From a virus: a stretch of 55,462 nt of DNA. The number at the start of each line of letters is the position of its first letter. Positions within the stretch are counted from its first letter, which is position 1. A model generated the notes under the pieces. The model was not told the DNA's origin. It worked only from the letters and a program-made list of their open reading frames with translations, and did no database searches. Below are positions 54,208-55,462 of the stretch, piece after piece. Location of the stretch: the IMG/VR virus record IMGVR_UViG_3300035182_000695, positions 90,755 through 146,216 of that record. One strand, given 5' to 3'. Both the position numbers and the translations under genes were made by a program.

Positions 54208-55068
54208 CTATTTTATTCCTAAAAGTTTATTTATTTCTTTTTTCGTGTACCCTAGTTTCACTAAATCAGATACCATTTGAATTGTTTCTTTTTTCGCTTT
54301 AATTTCTTCTTGTATCGTTTTCTGTTTTTGTTTCTCTATTTCTATTAATTCCTTTGCGCTATACTTTACGTCTTTTTTTATTTCTGCTCCTTTTGTGTTA
54401 GAAGTAGCCTTTAATTTTTTTTTCTTTTTTCGTGTTTTTATGTTAAAAGAATATTCTTCTTTTGTTATAGCTTTAGGCGGAATACTTCCTGATACGTCTT
54501 TAGCATATTCTCCATCGATATAAAGAACCCAATCAATATAGTAGTCGTTTGGGTCATTAGATTCATACTTTACTTTACCTTTTTTTACTTGTCTAATAAA
54601 CCCACTAAATTGCGGATGCTCACTTGATGGTTTCTCAAAATAATCTTTTCTTATTTCTTCAACTATGTCTCTAACTCCTGAGCTTCCGTAGTCGTAATCT
54701 TTAGTATTAAAATTAACCGTTCCGTATTCGGCAGCACTAATAACAATATTTATTCCTTTTGGCATATCGTTTGTTATTATACCATCAATCATGTAATATG
54801 CTCTTGGTAATAATTGAGTAAACGATACGTTTAATGGATTGCTATAAAAATCAACGACTTCCTTTGTTAGAAATAAATCAAGGTCTTTTGAATCCCAAGA
54901 CGTGCCGTAGCTATGTAATAAAAAACTTTTAGTTAAGTCGTTCAACTCAACTCCGTTGTATTTTCCGCCTTGTTTTTTATTTTCCTTTGAGATGTAGCTA
55001 CGAGCGTCGTTCCACGCCTTTAAAGCCGAATTCAGCTTTCGCTTTTTATTGGTTTTTTTAACAGCCAC
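54208..55068 (-). CDS. hypothetical protein, GTG start (286 aa)
   Basis: Begins at GTG 55068; no ATG occurs until about residue 92. Basic N-terminus (KKTNKKRKLNSALKAWNDAR), a central beta-like region (IVISAAEYGTVNFNTKDYDY, WVLYIDGEY) and a Lys-rich, helical C-terminus. Probably nucleic-acid binding from charge. Possible partner of the PolB-like gene 3 bases downstream. Confidence 0.55.
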   Translation of the reverse strand: MAVKKTNKKRKLNSALKAWNDARSYISKENKKQGGKYNGVELNDLTKSFLLHSYGTSWDSKDLDLFLTKEVVDFYSNPLNVSFTQLLPRAYYMIDGIITNDMPKGINIVISAAEYGTVNFNTKDYDYGSSGVRDIVEEIRKDYFEKPSSEHPQFSGFIRQVKKGKVKYESNDPNDYYIDWVLYIDGEYAKDVSGSIPPKAITKEEYSFNIKTRKKKKKLKATSNTKGAEIKKDVKYSAKELIEIEKQKQKTIQEEIKAKKETIQMVSDLVKLGYTKKEINKLLGIK

Positions 55069-55266
55069 AACCTACTTCTCAATAAATTATTGAAGAATAT
55101 CGCTCAAGATACCAAAACCAAATAAAAAACTACTGCTAATGAAAAAGTAGATTGATTTTCGGATGCGGGTGTTAAAATATTTTTTAGTGTTATAATTTAT
55201 AAAAAGGTCTTTTTTCATTTTATTCGATTTTTTTCGGTTAATATAATTTTTAATCTTGAGCTGTTA

Positions 55267-55299
55267 CAAAATTAAACTATTTTTCAAAGCGAAGTCAAA
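55267..55299 (-). promoter_or_regulatory. candidate promoter for the 286-aa gene
   Basis: -33 TTTG (plus 55296-55299 CAAA) and -7 TAATTTTG (55267-55274) on the minus strand with 21 bases between, close to the Bacteroidota spacing. It leaves a leader of about 190 bases before the GTG at 55068. Confidence 0.5.
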
Positions 55300-55414
55300 A
55301 CACCGAGGTATTTAGTTATTCACACGACTTGTTAATAAAAAGTTAAAATTGTTAAAAGTCTTGGAATTGTCGGTTTTTTTAATTAGACGTGCTTCTTACT
55401 AACGCTCTACTAAC

Positions 55415-55462
55415 TAAGTAAGATAAATAAAATAAATAAATAAGATAAATAAATAATTTATT
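55415..55462. repeat. short AT tandem tract at the window end
   Basis: A run built from AAATAAAT/AATA units with occasional G (aagataaataaaataaat...). Low complexity; may mark an assembly end or an AT-rich unwinding element. Confidence 0.55.

Larger units (their letters stand above)
55069..55462. other. right-end non-coding region (~390 nt)
   Basis: No gene is visible. It is AT-rich with short tandem runs (AATA/AAATAAAT type, 55415-55462) and A/T tracts. A promoter candidate reads leftward (minus TAATTTTG at 55267-55274 with TTTG at 55296-55299, 21-base gap). It could hold an origin or end structure, but no iterons or hairpin are convincing. Confidence 0.4.

Noticed and set aside
1-55462. 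CRISPR array, integrase, transposase, attachment sites
   Set aside because: I see no regularly spaced repeat-spacer pattern, no tyrosine or serine recombinase motif, no DDE transposase and no target-site duplication.
1-55462. Terminase, portal, tape measure, tail sheath or fibre genes
   Set aside because: No gene of the expected size or motif content is present in this window; the only ATPase of packaging type lacks a terminase nuclease domain.

Overview
The window looks like a large part, perhaps nearly all, of an AT-rich (by eye roughly one-third G+C) double-stranded DNA bacteriophage of a Bacteroidota host, most likely a flavobacterium. The host inference rests on TAnnTTTG-type -7 promoter boxes in front of several genes, the lack of Shine-Dalgarno sequences, A-rich start contexts, and a tRNA-Gln(UUG) whose anticodon loop resembles those I know from Bacteroidota. 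Almost every gene lies on the minus strand. Only one two-gene unit (18360-19175) is on plus. Genes are tightly packed, with many 1- to 4-base stop/start overlaps.

Layout, left to right. (1) 24-6658: a probable virion block. It holds about a dozen small or low-complexity proteins, most with one or two membrane segments near the C-terminus, a NUMOD4-HNH homing endonuclease, and a separately transcribed beta-rich protein that is the best major capsid candidate (5583-6341). (2) 6883-18228: small unknown proteins, two glycosyltransferases, a tRNA, two diverged paralogues of the capsid candidate (12819-14326), a HerA/FtsK-like packaging ATPase (15538-16392), its 452-aa neighbour, and a protein resembling DnaA domain IV. 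(3) 18229-19175: a divergent promoter region with repeated operators, then an OB-fold protein and a CarboxypepD-like, membrane-anchored protein on plus. (4) 19276-35053: large modular proteins of the 'polyvalent' type. They include an 1827-aa strawberry-notch (SBNO) helicase, an 837-aa protein with two sliding-clamp-like modules, and a SprT-like protease. A HTH/nuclease gene follows. (5) 35137-46343: a RusA resolvase, a Rieske-domain protein, a HAD phosphatase, thymidylate synthase, an HNH nuclease, a histone-H1-like protein, a RecE-like exonuclease, an XRE repressor and a second DnaA-domain-IV-like protein. (6) 46354-55068: DnaB helicase, a putative loader, a PLP-enzyme-like protein, an SPPY DNA methylase, a nucleoside deoxyribosyltransferase-like protein, DUF1643, a lipoprotein and a small PolB-palm-like protein. 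The last ~390 bases have no gene.

How it fits together. I see no terminase, portal, tail tape measure, sheath, baseplate or HK97-type capsid gene. I do see a HerA/FtsK-type ATPase, three related beta-rich capsid-like proteins and many small membrane proteins. The most economical reading (inference) is a non-tailed, membrane-containing phage much larger than the classical ones, carrying a replication and nucleotide-metabolism set and a group of large proteins that may be injected with the DNA. Tail genes beyond the window edges cannot be excluded.

Other notable items are a repeated 10-bp operator (GTTTAACTTA) at two promoter regions, inverted repeats at two further promoters, a small gene broken by an apparent one-base deletion near 36405, and C-terminal helical repeats shared by two polyvalent proteins.
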